A DNA stretch of 9,844 nt from Chloroflexota bacterium (GTDB lineage: Bacteria > Chloroflexota > Dormibacteria > Dormibacterales > Dormibacteraceae), in NCBI GenBank assembly GCA_005880755.1, contig VBGV01000135.1, positions 1-9,844 of the forward strand, written 5' to 3'. The position numbers and the translations under genes are program-made. The notes beneath the pieces were generated by a model. That model saw only the letters and a list, made by a program, of their open reading frames with translations, was not told where the DNA came from and made no database searches. Positions 1 to 6,404 of the stretch are shown one piece after another; within the stretch, counting starts at the first letter, position 1; each line of letters begins with the position of its first letter.

Positions 1-553
1 GGCGGAAGTTGCGCAGCGCAAACCTGTCGCACGCGGTCTCCGCGCCCGACCGCCGGCCCTGCATCTCGCGCAGATACCAGTGCAGCCATTCGTGGAGGTA
101 CACGAACCGCAGCACGTCGCGCCGGGTCCGAAACCGGGCCTTCTCGGACAGCCAGGCGAACTTCATCACCGCGCCCGGCTTGCGCCTGGCGTTGACGTAG
201 ACGAGCTCGGCAAAGGGCCGGAAGGGTTCAGGAACGCTGACGACGATCCGTCCCACGTCGAACTCGCACAGGCCCGCAAGGTGGGGCCGGGTCCGGTACC
301 GGAGCGGCTTGATCACCAACCGGTAGTCACCGGGTGACGGCAGGCCCGACAGCGCCCGCCGGACGTCGGCGGCGTTGAGCCCAGGCAGGTCGCTGCGAAC
401 CAGGAGTCCTCGCGACGGCGCTCGGTTGGCATCTCGCTCCCAGGCCGCGACCGCACGCCGGGCGGCCCGCGGGTCGAAGTGCAGCTCCTCCGCCAGCTGA
501 ATCGCTGAGCGACGAAGGCTTGTTCGGGCGGGGGGCAGGATCAGGAGGCTCAC
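1..553 (-). CDS. Putative HExxH (ImmA/IrrE-like) metallopeptidase domain protein, 3' end cut by window edge
   Basis: This reading frame is open from TGA stops near 637 to the left edge, about 184 codons from a GTG at 553. Counting from that GTG, residues 154-158 read HEWLH (bases 80-94), a zincin HExxH site preceded by hydrophobic VYL. After 13 further residues comes E172, in AETACDRFAL. This matches the E-x2-A-x2-F-A pattern that supplies the third zinc ligand in ImmA/IrrE (DUF955) peptidases. The middle part has ordinary protein character (EFDVGRIVVSVPEPFRPF). The family assignment is inference from these motifs; an SprT-like or other zincin is possible. The start is unsettled. GTG 553 has no Shine-Dalgarno, while ATG 635/638 in another frame has one (AGAGG, 642-646), and joining the two frames at the G6 run 530-535 gives a longer, plausible N terminus. 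The gene may therefore be frameshifted. It diverges from the plus-strand gene at 647. Confidence 0.66.
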   Translation of the reverse strand, partial: MSLLILPPARTSLRRSAIQLAEELHFDPRAARRAVAAWERDANRAPSRGLLVRSDLPGLNAADVRRALSGLPSPGDYRLVIKPLRYRTRPHLAGLCEFDVGRIVVSVPEPFRPFAELVYVNARRKPGAVMKFAWLSEKARFRTRRDVLRFVYLHEWLHWYLREMQGRRSGAETACDRFALRNFR

Positions 554-638
554 GGCTGTGATAAGTAAGCGCCCACTGCTCGGCGTGTACCCGTCGCCTC
601 CACCCGGGGTCTTGAAGCGCGTTGAGCGTTGTCATCAT

Positions 639-646
639 TTACCTCT
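639..646 (-). promoter_or_regulatory. Shine-Dalgarno upstream of ATG 638/635
   Basis: On the minus strand AGAGGTAA directly precedes two tandem ATG codons, with AGAGG 3 nt from ATG 638 and 6 nt from ATG 635. It is the best ribosome-binding site near the metallopeptidase-like gene. It belongs to the frame that leaves that gene after about 35 codons, which supports a frameshift in the 5' part. It could be coincidental. Confidence 0.35.
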
Positions 647-1267
647 GTGGGCACTCACAAGGTCAAATTGGAGTCGGTCCGCCGCAAGTCCGGCGGACGG
701 ATCCATCTCACCCCCAGGGTCCCCCGCTCGGGCCCCGTCACGACTCTGTGCGGCCAGACGCTCGGCGATGGCTCCTACGCGGCTGTCGATGCGGAACCGG
801 ATTGCGCGAACTGCATCCGGCGATCGAAGGACCAGGCACGCATCTCCGGCGCCTTTTTTGCCCAGGAAGAAGGCTCCGAGCTCCTCCGTCTGTCGTTGGA
901 GCAGGCGCGAGAGAGAAGGCCCAACCTGCGAGTCCTTCCACAGCCCGGCGCTTCCAGGGAAAAGCCGGTGGTCTGGCCGGCGTCGAAACCTCCTCCCGAG
1001 ACCGTTCCGGACCAACTCGGGGAGCTCGTCACGCGCGGCTTCAAGCCCTCGGGCGAAGGCGTTTGGCGCAGCCCGCAAGGCGTCATCGTCCGCATGCGCA
1101 AGCACGGCCGCCCGCGCAGCGAGAAAGTGGACTGGCGGTTTGACGAGCTGGTTTTCGAAGGTCCGGTCCTCGCGACGCGCACCGCAAGCGGCGTGAAGAT
1201 CAAGGCCGGCGATGTCGAGGTGACCCCGTCAGGCGACGGCTTCGAGGTGCAGCTGAAGAAGAAATAG
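647..1267 (+). CDS. Hypothetical protein with C-x17-C-x2-C putative zinc motif
   Basis: I do not recognise the family. From GTG 647 it is 206 residues. The N-terminal part is basic and contains TLCG (C35) followed by DCANC (C53, C56), a spacing seen in small zinc-binding hypothetical proteins of high-GC bacteria. Only three cysteines are visible, so H20 or another residue would have to complete a zinc site. A charged helical stretch follows (about 75-95), then a Pro-rich linker. The C-terminal part (about 120-206) alternates hydrophobic and charged residues like a small beta-rich domain and ends in KKK. No signal peptide or membrane segment is visible. TTG 629 is an alternative start in the same frame. 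I preferred GTG 647 because 629 would overlap the possible ATG 635/638 of the divergent gene; neither start has a clear Shine-Dalgarno. The gene converges on the ABC binding-protein gene across a hairpin. Confidence 0.7.
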   Translation: MGTHKVKLESVRRKSGGRIHLTPRVPRSGPVTTLCGQTLGDGSYAAVDAEPDCANCIRRSKDQARISGAFFAQEEGSELLRLSLEQARERRPNLRVLPQPGASREKPVVWPASKPPPETVPDQLGELVTRGFKPSGEGVWRSPQGVIVRMRKHGRPRSEKVDWRFDELVFEGPVLATRTASGVKIKAGDVEVTPSGDGFEVQLKKK

Positions 1268-1289
1268 GGGACCGGGTTCAGCCGGCCCC
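1267..1289. terminator. Hairpin between convergent genes, possible bidirectional terminator
   Basis: Bases 1267-1270 (GGGG) and 1272-1275 (CCGG) pair with 1282-1285 (CCGG) and 1286-1289 (CCCC). A1271 bulges and the loop is 6 nt. The hairpin starts on the last base of the stop codon of the plus-strand gene and lies 13 nt past the stop of the minus-strand binding-protein gene, so it fills the 34-nt gap between convergent genes. There is no U-tract on either strand, so intrinsic termination is not certain. Confidence 0.45.
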
Positions 1290-1301
1290 CTGTTGGTGCG
1301 G

Positions 1302-2333
1302 TTACTTGGCGGCGCTGGCGAAGTCGTTCGTGTAGGTCTTCGCAAGGTCGACCGTGGCGCCCTTCATGTCCTTCACGTATTTGAGCTCGATATCGAGCGC
1401 GTTCTGTGCGCCCGCCGGCGGCATCTTGCCATCGGCCGTAAACGAGTCCTTCTGACCGTCAAGGGCGGTCACGTACATGTCCTTGTCACCGGCGTAATAG
1501 TCGGCCGGCATCTTGTCCGCAATCTCAGCTGCGGTGTGTGACTTCATCCATTTCAGCGTCTTGACGTACGCATTGACCAGGCGCTGGACGACGCCCTTGT
1601 GGCTGCTCACGTAACTCGACATCATGAAGATGCCGATGAACGGGTAGTCCGAACCAAGCGCTGCGCGCGTCGTGGCCGGCGTGCGAAGGTCGATCAGCAC
1701 CTTGCCGGTGCCCGTCTTGATCAGGCGCGAGATCGTCGGCTCGGTTGTCATGCCCGCGTCGATCACGTGCTGCTGCATGGCGGCGATGAAAGTGTTGCCC
1801 GCGCCCACCGCCACGAACTTGGCGTCGGTGCCGGAGAGCCCTGCGCGTCCGAGCAGCGCGAGGCTGATGGTGTGCGTGCCCGAGCCGATCGAGGTCACGC
1901 CCAGGTTCTTGCCCTTGAGGTCGGCGGCGGACTTGATCGTGCCCGCTTTGGTTGCATCGACCATCTCGGCCTCGCCGGGCGCGATCTGGAACTGCACCAC
2001 CTGCTGCATGAACTTGCCCTTGGGCTGCAGCTCGAGGACGTGGCTGAATGCACCAGAGCCGGCATCGACGTTGCCGGCGATGACCTCTTCCTCAGACGCC
2101 TGGCCCGAACCTTCGTCGATCAGCGTGACGTTGAGGTTCTGCTCCTTGAAGTACCCGAGGATCTCGGCGAGCTTGTTCGGAATGTAGATCTGCTTGTTGA
2201 GCCCGCCGACCATGATCTTCACGTCGGCCGGCGAGTTGTCCTGCGTCGCTGGTGCGGCTGTGCTGCCCCCGCACGCGGTGAGGACGAACACCCCGGTCAG
2301 GACGAACAACAACGGACGGATGAATACGCGCAT
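1302..2333 (-). CDS. NitT/TauT-family ABC transporter substrate-binding lipoprotein
   Basis: Extracytoplasmic solute receptor of the ABC importer encoded with the next two genes. The protein is 343 residues. It has a basic N terminus (MRVFIRP), a hydrophobic stretch and a lipobox LTAC with C21 as the lipidated residue, followed by a low-complexity Ser/Ala/Pro tether. The mature part fits the NMT1/SsuA/TauA-like periplasmic-binding fold. It has IYIPNKLAEILGYFKEQ near the start of lobe 1, the segment DLKGKNLGVTSIGSGTHTIS typical of the ligand cleft hinge region, and a helical C-terminal region. The length is normal for the family. ATG 2333 has a strong AGGAGG site. The gene begins 10 nt after the permease stop, so it is the third gene of a minus-strand operon. 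Sequence alone does not give the substrate; sulfonates, nitrate, pyrimidine precursors and carboxylates are all known in this family. The neighbouring CitA-like sensor favours a carboxylate, by inference only. Confidence 0.93.
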   Translation of the reverse strand: MRVFIRPLLFVLTGVFVLTACGGSTAAPATQDNSPADVKIMVGGLNKQIYIPNKLAEILGYFKEQNLNVTLIDEGSGQASEEEVIAGNVDAGSGAFSHVLELQPKGKFMQQVVQFQIAPGEAEMVDATKAGTIKSAADLKGKNLGVTSIGSGTHTISLALLGRAGLSGTDAKFVAVGAGNTFIAAMQQHVIDAGMTTEPTISRLIKTGTGKVLIDLRTPATTRAALGSDYPFIGIFMMSSYVSSHKGVVQRLVNAYVKTLKWMKSHTAAEIADKMPADYYAGDKDMYVTALDGQKDSFTADGKMPPAGAQNALDIELKYVKDMKGATVDLAKTYTNDFASAAK

Positions 2334-2336
2334 ACG

Positions 2337-2345
2337 CCTCCTCCT
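2337..2345 (-). promoter_or_regulatory. Strong Shine-Dalgarno of the binding-protein gene
   Basis: The minus strand carries AGGAGGAGG ending 3 nt before ATG 2333, with its core AGGAGG at 6 nt spacing. It overlaps the TAG stop of the upstream permease gene (2344-2346). This is the strongest ribosome-binding site in the window, consistent with a binding protein made in excess of its membrane partners. Confidence 0.75.
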
Positions 2346-3246
2346 AAATCTGGACTTCGCTGCCGACTGCGGGTGGGCGCCATCTGACCAGGCGGTTCTC
2401 GAGGGCGGTGATGATTGCTTCCGCCAGCAGCGCCATGGCGGCGAGCAGCAGCATCCCCGCGAAAACTCCGTTGGCGTTGAAGTTGTGCTCGGCGCTGTAG
2501 ATCAGCTCCCCGACACCCTGGGTGGCCCCGAAGAGCTCGCCCACCACGGCACCGACCAACGCCAGGCCGAAGCTGATGTGAAGGCTCGCGATGATCCAGC
2601 TGAGCGCGGAGGGGATGATCACCTCGGTCGTCAGTCTCCGATCGTCCGCGCCCAGGATGCGTGCGTTGGCGATGAGGTTGCGTTCCACCTCGCGCACGCC
2701 CTGGAAGGCGTTGAAGAACACGACGAAGAAGACGAGGATGGCCGCGGTCGCAACCTTGGAGCGAATGTCCAGTCCGAGCGAGATCGCGAACAGGGCTCCG
2801 AGGACCACGCGCGGGATGGCGTTGGCGGCCTTGATGTAGATCGAGAAGACGTCGGCCAGGAGGCGATTCCGCCCCAGCAGCACGCCTATCACGACGCCGA
2901 GGACGGTGCCGACGATGAATCCGAGCACCGTCTCCTCCATCGTGACCAGCACCTGCTGCCAGAGGGGGCCCAACGCCGTCTCCTCGGTGATCCAGATCCA
3001 GAGCTGCCTGGCGATCCCGGACGGCTGTCCGAAGAAGAACTGGTCGACGATGCCGATGCGGGTCGTCAGCTCCCAGCTGCCGAGCACGAGGACGGCGACC
3101 AGCACACGCAGCCCGTAGATGTTGAGCTGCCGCCTGCGGCGCGCGCGAATGCGCAGCGCCGACAGATCCGTGATTGGGGCGGGGTTCCCTGGCGCGCTGC
3201 TGGGCGCCGTCACCTCAAGCCGCGCCGCTAAGTTTCTGACGCTCAT
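2344..3246 (-). CDS. NitT/TauT-family ABC transporter permease
   Basis: Membrane subunit of the importer, 300 residues, BPD_transp_1 (SsuC/TauC-like) type. A charged cytoplasmic N terminus of about 40 residues (RIRARRRRQ at 32-40) precedes the first membrane helix at about 43-60. Further hydrophobic segments lie near 106-125, 135-157, 165-181, 215-236 and 260-283. The EAA coupling-loop region is at about 187-215 (ERNLIANARILGADDRRL), with the central Gly at 199, the contact surface for the ATPase. The gene overlaps the 3' end of the ATPase gene by 32 nt and is followed after 10 nt by the lipoprotein gene, so the three should be cotranscribed. The start ATG 3246 lacks a strong Shine-Dalgarno, and translation may depend on coupling through the overlap. 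GTG 3213 (residue 12), just past the ATPase stop, is an alternative start. Confidence 0.93.
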   Translation of the reverse strand: MSVRNLAARLEVTAPSSAPGNPAPITDLSALRIRARRRRQLNIYGLRVLVAVLVLGSWELTTRIGIVDQFFFGQPSGIARQLWIWITEETALGPLWQQVLVTMEETVLGFIVGTVLGVVIGVLLGRNRLLADVFSIYIKAANAIPRVVLGALFAISLGLDIRSKVATAAILVFFVVFFNAFQGVREVERNLIANARILGADDRRLTTEVIIPSALSWIIASLHISFGLALVGAVVGELFGATQGVGELIYSAEHNFNANGVFAGMLLLAAMALLAEAIITALENRLVRWRPPAVGSEVQI

Positions 3247-4021
3247 AGCTCACGAGAACTTCGTCCCTCAAGTCGTTCCAGATCTCGCCGTAGATCTGGC
3301 TGAACTGCGGCTGCATGCGAATCTCGGTCACGTTGCGCGGTCGAGACAGCGGCACCGGGTAGTTGGCCTTCACCGTCCCCGGCCCGGCGCTGATGACAAA
3401 CACGCGGTCCGCCAACGCGATCGCTTCCTCGAGGTCGTGCGTGACGAAAACAACCGACGCGCGGGTGTTAGCCCACAGCGACAGGAGCTCGTTTTCCATC
3501 AGCGCTCGTGTTTGCACGTCGAGGGCGCTGAAGGGCTCGTCCATGAGCAGGATCTGCGGCTCGTTGATCAGGCTCTGCGCGAGGGCGACGCGCTTGCGCA
3601 TGCCACCGGACAGCTGATAGGGGTACCGGTCCTCGAACCCGGAGAGGCCGACGCGCGATATCCACTCGCGCGCCATCGACCTGGCCTGGCCGGTCGTCCG
3701 GCCGTGGTAGCGCGGTCCAGCCGCGACGTTGTCGAGCACCGTCTTCCACGGGAAGACCGCATCGGTCTGGAAGACGTACCCGATGTCCTCCGCGATGCCG
3801 TGCACAGGCTTGCCGAGGACCAGAACCTCGCCTTCGCTGGCCGGCTCCAGGCCCGAGATCAAAGCCAGCGTGGTGGACTTGCCACAACCTGTCGGTCCGA
3901 CCACGGCGCAGAACTCGCCCGGCTGGACGGTCAGGTTGAGGTCGCGCAGCGCCGTGTAGACGCCGCCCGAAGGCGTCAAAAACCGCTTCGTGACACCGCG
4001 AAGCTCGATGGCTGGAGTCAT
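3215..4021 (-). CDS. NitT/TauT-family ABC transporter ATPase
   Basis: Cytoplasmic nucleotide-binding subunit of the importer, 268 residues, SsuB/TauB-like. All catalytic motifs are intact: Walker A GPTGCGKST at 42-50, Q-loop Q85 (VFQTDAVFPWKTVLDN, the family-typical segment), signature LSGGM at 137-141, Walker B ILLMDEP at 157-163 with catalytic E162, D-loop SALD at 165-168, and switch His H195 in VTHD. The start ATG 4021 gives the normal family N terminus; GGAAAG about 10 nt upstream is only a weak Shine-Dalgarno. It is the first gene of the minus-strand transporter operon and is divergent from the sensor-kinase gene across 122 bp. That arrangement makes it the likely regulated target of the two-component system. 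Confidence 0.95.
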   Translation of the reverse strand: MTPAIELRGVTKRFLTPSGGVYTALRDLNLTVQPGEFCAVVGPTGCGKSTTLALISGLEPASEGEVLVLGKPVHGIAEDIGYVFQTDAVFPWKTVLDNVAAGPRYHGRTTGQARSMAREWISRVGLSGFEDRYPYQLSGGMRKRVALAQSLINEPQILLMDEPFSALDVQTRALMENELLSLWANTRASVVFVTHDLEEAIALADRVFVISAGPGTVKANYPVPLSRPRNVTEIRMQPQFSQIYGEIWNDLRDEVLVSYERQKLSGAA

Positions 4022-4034
4022 TGATAGGGACTTT

Positions 4035-4052
4035 CCGCGGAATCGCCCGCGG
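4035..4052. repeat. Duplicated CCGCGG hexamer near the ATPase start
   Basis: CCGCGG occurs at 4035-4040 and 4047-4052, separated by AATCGC. Each copy is self-complementary, so the pair is both a direct and an inverted repeat with 12-bp spacing. It lies 14-31 nt upstream of the ATPase ATG, where a hairpin in the leader or a bound protein could affect expression. A short GC-rich match like this can arise by chance in high-GC DNA. Confidence 0.3.
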
Positions 4053-4069
4053 CGGCAACGGATGCGGTC

Positions 4070-4096
4070 GTTGTGGCCGTTTTGGTCGTTTTGGTC
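4070..4096. repeat. Tandem 9-bp direct repeats in the divergent control region
   Basis: GTTTTGGTC occurs twice in perfect tandem (4079-4087, 4088-4096). A 7-of-9 copy GTTGTGGCC precedes it in the same phase (4070-4078), and a weaker 6-of-9 match GATGCGGTC sits before that (4061-4069). The T-rich motif stands out from the GC-rich surroundings. Its place between divergent promoters makes it a candidate binding array for the adjacent CitB/DcuR-type response regulator. Slippage-derived repeats without function are the alternative. Confidence 0.5.
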
Positions 4097-4126
4097 GCCG
4101 GACGGCCTCCGGGCGAGGGACTACGA

Positions 4127-4147
4127 TCACGTGTGACTCACACGTGA
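4127..4147. promoter_or_regulatory. Perfect 21-bp palindrome overlapping the sensor-kinase start
   Basis: The arm TCACGTGTGA (4127-4136) and its exact reverse complement (4138-4147) flank a single C. The palindrome is therefore perfect over 10-bp arms and covers the GTG start at 4144-4146 of the kinase. It has the size and symmetry of an operator for a dimeric repressor. As RNA the 1-nt centre could not close at full length, so a hairpin would lose its inner pairs. A protein operator is the better reading. Confidence 0.6.
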
Positions 4148-5721
4148 AAACCCGGCTTCCCCTGGCCTACCAGATCCTGGTTTTCCAGGTCGCGATCATC
4201 TTGCTGTCGGCGCTGATCGGCGCCGCCGCCGCCGTCTGGCAGGCCGGCCAGGAGCTGGACCGCCAGTACGAGCAGCGCTCGCTTGCGATTGCCGAATCCG
4301 TCGCGACGAACCTCGCGATCCAGGATGCGCTCCTCAATCACGACCCCGACGGCTCGATCCAGAGAGCCGCAGAAGACGTCCGGCGTTCAACAGGGGCGCG
4401 CTACGTGGTGGTCACGGATGCGCAGGGCATCAGGTACTCACATCCAAACCCGGCGATGATCGGAAAGCCGGTTGACGAAGACCCCTCGGCTGTCCTTGCC
4501 GGACACACCTGGGTGGGGGTGCAGAAGGGAACGCTTGGCGTGTCCGCGCGAGGCAAGGCCCCGATCTTCAACCAGGGACACGTGATCGGTCTGGTCTCGG
4601 TCGGGTACCTCGAAGACACGGTCGGCCAGCAGCTTCTGGCGGACCTGCCGGGTTTTGCGACGACCGTTCTCCTGTCGCTTGGCCTTGGAGTCGCCGGATC
4701 GATGCTGCTCGCATCCCGTCTCAAGCGCCAGACGTTCGGACTGGAGCCTTACGAGATCGCCGGACTCCTGGAGGAGCGAGAGGCAAGCCTGCAGGGCATC
4801 CATGAAGGCGCGATCGCGACCGACGGCGACGGCACCATCACGCTCGCCAACGACCAGGCGAGGCGATTGCTCTCGCTGCCCACGGATTGTGTCGGACGAA
4901 AAGTCGCGCAGGTGCTGCCGCAGGGCCGGCTCCTGAAGTTTCTGTCAGGCGGACTCAAGGACGAAGACGAGGTGCTGCTGGCGGGCGAGCGCGTCCTGGT
5001 GGCGAGCCGTCGGGCGATCCTCGTCCGCGGCCGGGAGATCGGCCATGTCGCCACCTTGCGCGACACGACCGAGCTCACCGGGCTCGCGCGCGGGCTGGGC
5101 GTCGACAGCCTGACCGATGCGCTTCGCGCGCAGGCGCATGAGTTCGCGAACCGCCTGCACACCATCGCCGGCTTGATGCAGTTGGGCCGCCCCGAAGAGG
5201 CGATGAAGCTGATCGCGCAAACGTCGGACGTGCATCAGGAGCTGACCGAGTCGCTGCTGGAGCGTGTCGGCGACCCCGTGCTCGGGGCGCTGCTTCTCGC
5301 CAAGGCCGCGATCGCATCGGAGCGCGGGATCGAGCTGCGCGTGAGCGACGACACCGTGGTTACCCGCAGTGCGCTCGATAGTGAAGACCTGATCACGTTG
5401 CTCGGCAACCTCATCGACAATGCGCTCGACGCGGCTGCCACGAGCGATGGGCGCTGGGTCAGCGTCTCGGTGACCGAGCTGGACGAAGAGCTCGTGGTCA
5501 AGGTCCACGACTCCGGCTCGGGGATCCCGGATGGTGTCGACGGGCAGATCTTCCAGGAGGGCTTCAGCACCAAGGCCGGACCGAATCGCAAGCGCCGCGG
5601 CTTCGGTCTTGCGCTGGTGCGCCAGGTCGCGCGCCGAAACGGAGGCGACGTCTCCGTCGTCAACAACGGCGGCGCACTCTTCATGGTGCGTATACCCCAG
5701 AAGGTGGCTGCCGGGCGATGA
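4144..5721 (+). CDS. CitA/DcuS-family sensor histidine kinase
   Basis: Membrane sensor kinase of 525 residues from GTG 4144. TM1 is at about 9-32, an extracytoplasmic PAS/sCache domain at about 35-165, TM2 at about 172-191, a cytoplasmic PAS at about 205-310, and a SpoB-type dimerisation/HATPase core at about 322-520. The sensor domain carries GIRYSHPNP...IGKP and SARGKAPIF. R97, H100, R136 and K138 align with the Arg/His and Arg/Lys citrate contacts of Klebsiella CitA, whereas DcuS has Phe at the last position. The phospho-acceptor is H332 in AHEFANRLH. ATP-site motifs are GNLIDNALDA (421-430, with N422 and N426), DSGSGIP (456-462) and RRGFGLAL (484-491). No good Shine-Dalgarno precedes GTG 4144, but this start puts TM1 at the normal family position; TTG 4021 would add 41 low-complexity residues. 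The stop overlaps the regulator start by 4 nt. The ligand is probably a carboxylate, by inference. Confidence 0.93.
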   Translation: MKTRLPLAYQILVFQVAIILLSALIGAAAAVWQAGQELDRQYEQRSLAIAESVATNLAIQDALLNHDPDGSIQRAAEDVRRSTGARYVVVTDAQGIRYSHPNPAMIGKPVDEDPSAVLAGHTWVGVQKGTLGVSARGKAPIFNQGHVIGLVSVGYLEDTVGQQLLADLPGFATTVLLSLGLGVAGSMLLASRLKRQTFGLEPYEIAGLLEEREASLQGIHEGAIATDGDGTITLANDQARRLLSLPTDCVGRKVAQVLPQGRLLKFLSGGLKDEDEVLLAGERVLVASRRAILVRGREIGHVATLRDTTELTGLARGLGVDSLTDALRAQAHEFANRLHTIAGLMQLGRPEEAMKLIAQTSDVHQELTESLLERVGDPVLGALLLAKAAIASERGIELRVSDDTVVTRSALDSEDLITLLGNLIDNALDAAATSDGRWVSVSVTELDEELVVKVHDSGSGIPDGVDGQIFQEGFSTKAGPNRKRRGFGLALVRQVARRNGGDVSVVNNGGALFMVRIPQKVAAGR

Positions 5722-6404
5722 TCCGCACACTTGTCGTCGACGACGACTTCAGGGTCGCGGACCTCCACTGCGCCTATGTCGACCGCGTGCCGAGCTTCCA
5801 TGTCGTGGGACGCGCGCACACGGGCGGCGAGGCGCTGCAAAGCGTTGGCCACCTGCAGCCCGACCTGGTCCTGCTCGACATCTACCTGCCCGATATGAGC
5901 GGCCTGGAGGTGCTGCAGCGCCTGCGCGAGGACGAAAAGACACCGGTCGACGTCATCGCGATCACGGCGGCGCGCGACGTGGACAGCCTGCGTGCCGCCA
6001 TGCGCGGCGGCGTCGTCCACTACCTGATCAAGCCGTTTCTTTTTTCGACGTTTGAGGAAAAGCTGCTGTCCTACGCGGCGGCCCGCGACAGGATTACGCG
6101 TCTGGCCCGCGCCGAGCAAGGCGACGTGGACCGCATCTTCGGGGCGCTGCGCACCGCGCGCGCCGAAACATTGCCCAAAGGTCTTTCCGACGCGACGTTG
6201 GAGCTGATCGTGGCGGCCCTCGGCCGGTCGCGGTCAGGTCTGCCGGCGACCGCCGTCGCCGACGAGGCGGGCGTGAGCCGCGTCACCGCGCGCCGGTACC
6301 TGGATCACCTGTGCCAGCTCGGCCGGGCAGAGCTCACGATGCGGTACGGCGGTCCCGGCCGCCCAGAGCATCGCTACCGCCTGGTGACCAGCCCCGTCAG
6401 CTAG
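5718..6404 (+). CDS. CitB/DcuR-family response regulator
   Basis: Cognate cytoplasmic DNA-binding partner of the sensor kinase, 228 residues. The receiver domain (about 1-120) has the acidic cluster D8-D9-D10, phospho-acceptor D54 in LVLLDIYLPDMSG, T83 in AITA and K105 in LIKPF, so all active-site residues are present. A helical linker leads to a C-terminal winged-helix/HTH region at about 160-225, whose recognition part is AVADEAGVSRVTARRYLDHL. This architecture and the length match the CitB/DcuR/MalR family rather than OmpR or NarL regulators. Its ATG overlaps the kinase stop in ATGA (5718-5721), which indicates translational coupling. Likely targets are the divergent ABC importer and its own operon, via sites in 4022-4147. 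A hairpin follows its stop, and the minus-strand zinc-ribbon gene converges on it with overlapping stop codons. Confidence 0.95.
   Translation: MIRTLVVDDDFRVADLHCAYVDRVPSFHVVGRAHTGGEALQSVGHLQPDLVLLDIYLPDMSGLEVLQRLREDEKTPVDVIAITAARDVDSLRAAMRGGVVHYLIKPFLFSTFEEKLLSYAAARDRITRLARAEQGDVDRIFGALRTARAETLPKGLSDATLELIVAALGRSRSGLPATAVADEAGVSRVTARRYLDHLCQLGRAELTMRYGGPGRPEHRYRLVTSPVS

Larger units (their letters stand above)
4022..4143. promoter_or_regulatory. Divergent control region between ABC importer and sensor-kinase operons
   Basis: These 122 bp separate the ATPase start (minus) from the sensor-kinase start (plus) and must hold both promoters. They contain a duplicated CCGCGG, tandem 9-bp repeats and most of a 21-bp palindrome, described separately. 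No good sigma-70 pair is visible. TACGAT at 4122-4127 could be a -10 for the kinase, which would put the transcript start near 4134 and leave only about 10 nt before GTG 4144. The region can be read through in the kinase frame back to TTG 4021. That extension is Gly/Arg-rich repeats lacking any domain and would overlap the divergent start, so I treat it as non-coding. Confidence 0.6.

Noticed and set aside
152..156. Residue positions 152-156 of LivG-LivF (bases 9351-9365): LPAGI as a sign of a dead ATPase signature
   Set aside because: LivG proteins commonly vary here (LPxG forms), and Walker A, Walker B, Q-loop and switch His of that half are intact.
80..337. Short plus-strand open frames at the left edge
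   Set aside because: Antisense to the HEWLH-containing frame, which is continuous, has a coherent zinc-site motif and better protein composition.
2194..3231. 345-codon open frame on the plus strand
   Set aside because: It lies antisense to the permease and the start of the binding-protein gene, both clear family members. Its product is rich in Asp/Glu/His/Arg with no domain, as expected of an antisense frame in high-GC coding DNA.
3119..4024. 301-codon open frame on the plus strand
   Set aside because: Antisense to the ABC ATPase, whose motifs are all intact; no motif in the plus-strand product.
4021..4143. In-frame extension of the sensor kinase back to TTG 4021, adding 41 residues
   Set aside because: The extension is a Gly/Arg/Phe repeat produced by the 9-bp repeats and lacks any domain. 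It would overlap the start of the divergent ATPase gene, and GTG 4144 places TM1 where CitA/DcuS proteins have it.
4945..6119. Two long open frames (261 and 294 codons) on the minus strand
   Set aside because: Antisense to the sensor kinase and response regulator, which have all catalytic residues; the minus-strand products show no domain.
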